DNA of 50,865 nucleotides. Source: Clostridia bacterium (lineage in GTDB: Bacteria > Bacillota > Clostridia > Oscillospirales > Acutalibacteraceae). A program made the position numbers and the translations under genes. Each line of letters begins with the position of its first letter. Positions within the stretch are counted from its first letter, which is position 1. The DNA lies in the NCBI GenBank assembly GCA_017559305.1, contig JAFYSP010000004.1, positions 1 through 50,865 of the forward strand, written 5' to 3'. The notes beneath the pieces are model-generated. The model did no database searches. It worked only from the letters and a program-made list of their open reading frames with translations, and had not been told where the DNA came from. Shown piece by piece: positions 50,563-50,865 of this stretch.

Positions 50563-50865
50563 TTGAAAGCAACAAAACTACTCAAAAAGTCACTTGCTTT
50601 GGTTATCGCATTGGCACTCGTAGTATTGTCAGTACCAATGAGCATATTCATGGCAAGCGCAGAAGAAACAGCAGCACCGACACCTGATGCAACAGATATC
50701 GGAAGCTATGTAAACTTCTATCAGTCAGCTGCTCAATTAAAGGAATACGATACAACCGGTTCCTTGAAATTGTCAAGCGGTATCCTCACCACTTACGGTG
50801 ACAACTATACCGAAGGCGGCACATACTACGCATCTGTAAAGATGACATTTGATCCTGATTTCGAA
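50563..50865 (+). CDS. Secreted protein, 5' part only (cut by window end)
   Basis: The first 101 residues are visible and there is no stop before the window ends. The start is TTG, eight bases after an AGGAGG site. The product begins with a signal peptide: KATKLLKKS, then a hydrophobic core (LALVIALALVVLSVP), then a signal peptidase-like site FMASAEE. The mature part begins with a Thr/Pro-rich stretch (ETAAPTPDATD), followed by SYVNFYQSAAQLKEYDTTGS and a region with beta-like pattern. The family cannot be named; an extracellular or cell-surface role is expected. Confidence 0.85.
   Translation, partial: MKATKLLKKSLALVIALALVVLSVPMSIFMASAEETAAPTPDATDIGSYVNFYQSAAQLKEYDTTGSLKLSSGILTTYGDNYTEGGTYYASVKMTFDPDFE

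Overview
The window looks like a chromosomal segment of an uncultured member of the Clostridia (Firmicutes/Bacillota), probably in the Oscillospiraceae/Ruminococcaceae neighbourhood. This is judged from the SCIFF peptide and its radical SAM maturase, an IreB-type protein, a T-box leader before pheST, zinc-type S14, a KOW protein between map and infA, strong AAGGAGG ribosome binding sites and BspA-like leucine-rich-repeat surface proteins. No species can be named from the sequence alone. TGA is used as a normal stop (for example at the end of rplO), so the code is standard.

Layout. 1-350: tRNA-Trp and a CAU tRNA on the minus strand beside a structured repeat. 417-3290 (minus): a lipoprotein, NAD(P)HX dehydratase, a small membrane protein, and a barnase-like RNase with its barstar inhibitor. 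3469-7208: phenylalanine T-box leader and pheST. 7216-7761: ireB and a small Cys-rich protein. 7960-20597: two related LRR surface proteins facing each other (7960-11418 plus, 18354-20288 minus) around a PHP phosphoesterase, a four-gene biotin-dependent sodium-pump decarboxylase, an MFS transporter and a glycerophosphodiesterase. A small HTH gene diverges from the second LRR gene across a promoter that contains a palindrome. 20773-36449: the complete S10-spc-alpha ribosomal operon from rpsJ to rplQ, including secY, adk, map, infA and rpoA, behind one strong promoter and a 280-base structured leader.

36499-44200 is the accessory and most unusual part. Two tRNA-Ser genes are each preceded by a copy of their own 5' region plus a structured spacer, and a degenerate third tRNA-Ser-like sequence follows. 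There are three arrays of short hairpins separated by constant 7-9 base spacers. The first array sits directly before a four-helix-bundle gene coupled to an unknown gene. The other two share a 124-base direct repeat and bracket an HTH gene, a GGDEF gene broken by a stop, and a tRNA-Ala with a one-base deletion. Within this region also lie an Orn/Lys/Arg-decarboxylase-like enzyme, the SCIFF pair scfA-scfB and an mgtC-like gene. 44276-50147 returns to core functions: gdhA (minus), mnmE, mnmG and asnA. The window ends inside a secreted protein that starts at 50563.

How the genes work together: the core parts supply translation (ribosomal proteins, PheRS, tRNAs, MnmEG wobble modification) and central nitrogen and carbon metabolism (GdhA, AsnA, Na+-coupled decarboxylase). 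The most promising undescribed signals are the tRNA-Ser-associated structured repeats and the hairpin arrays linked to the four-helix-bundle operon. All gene calls come from reading the sequence and recalled family features; no database search was run.
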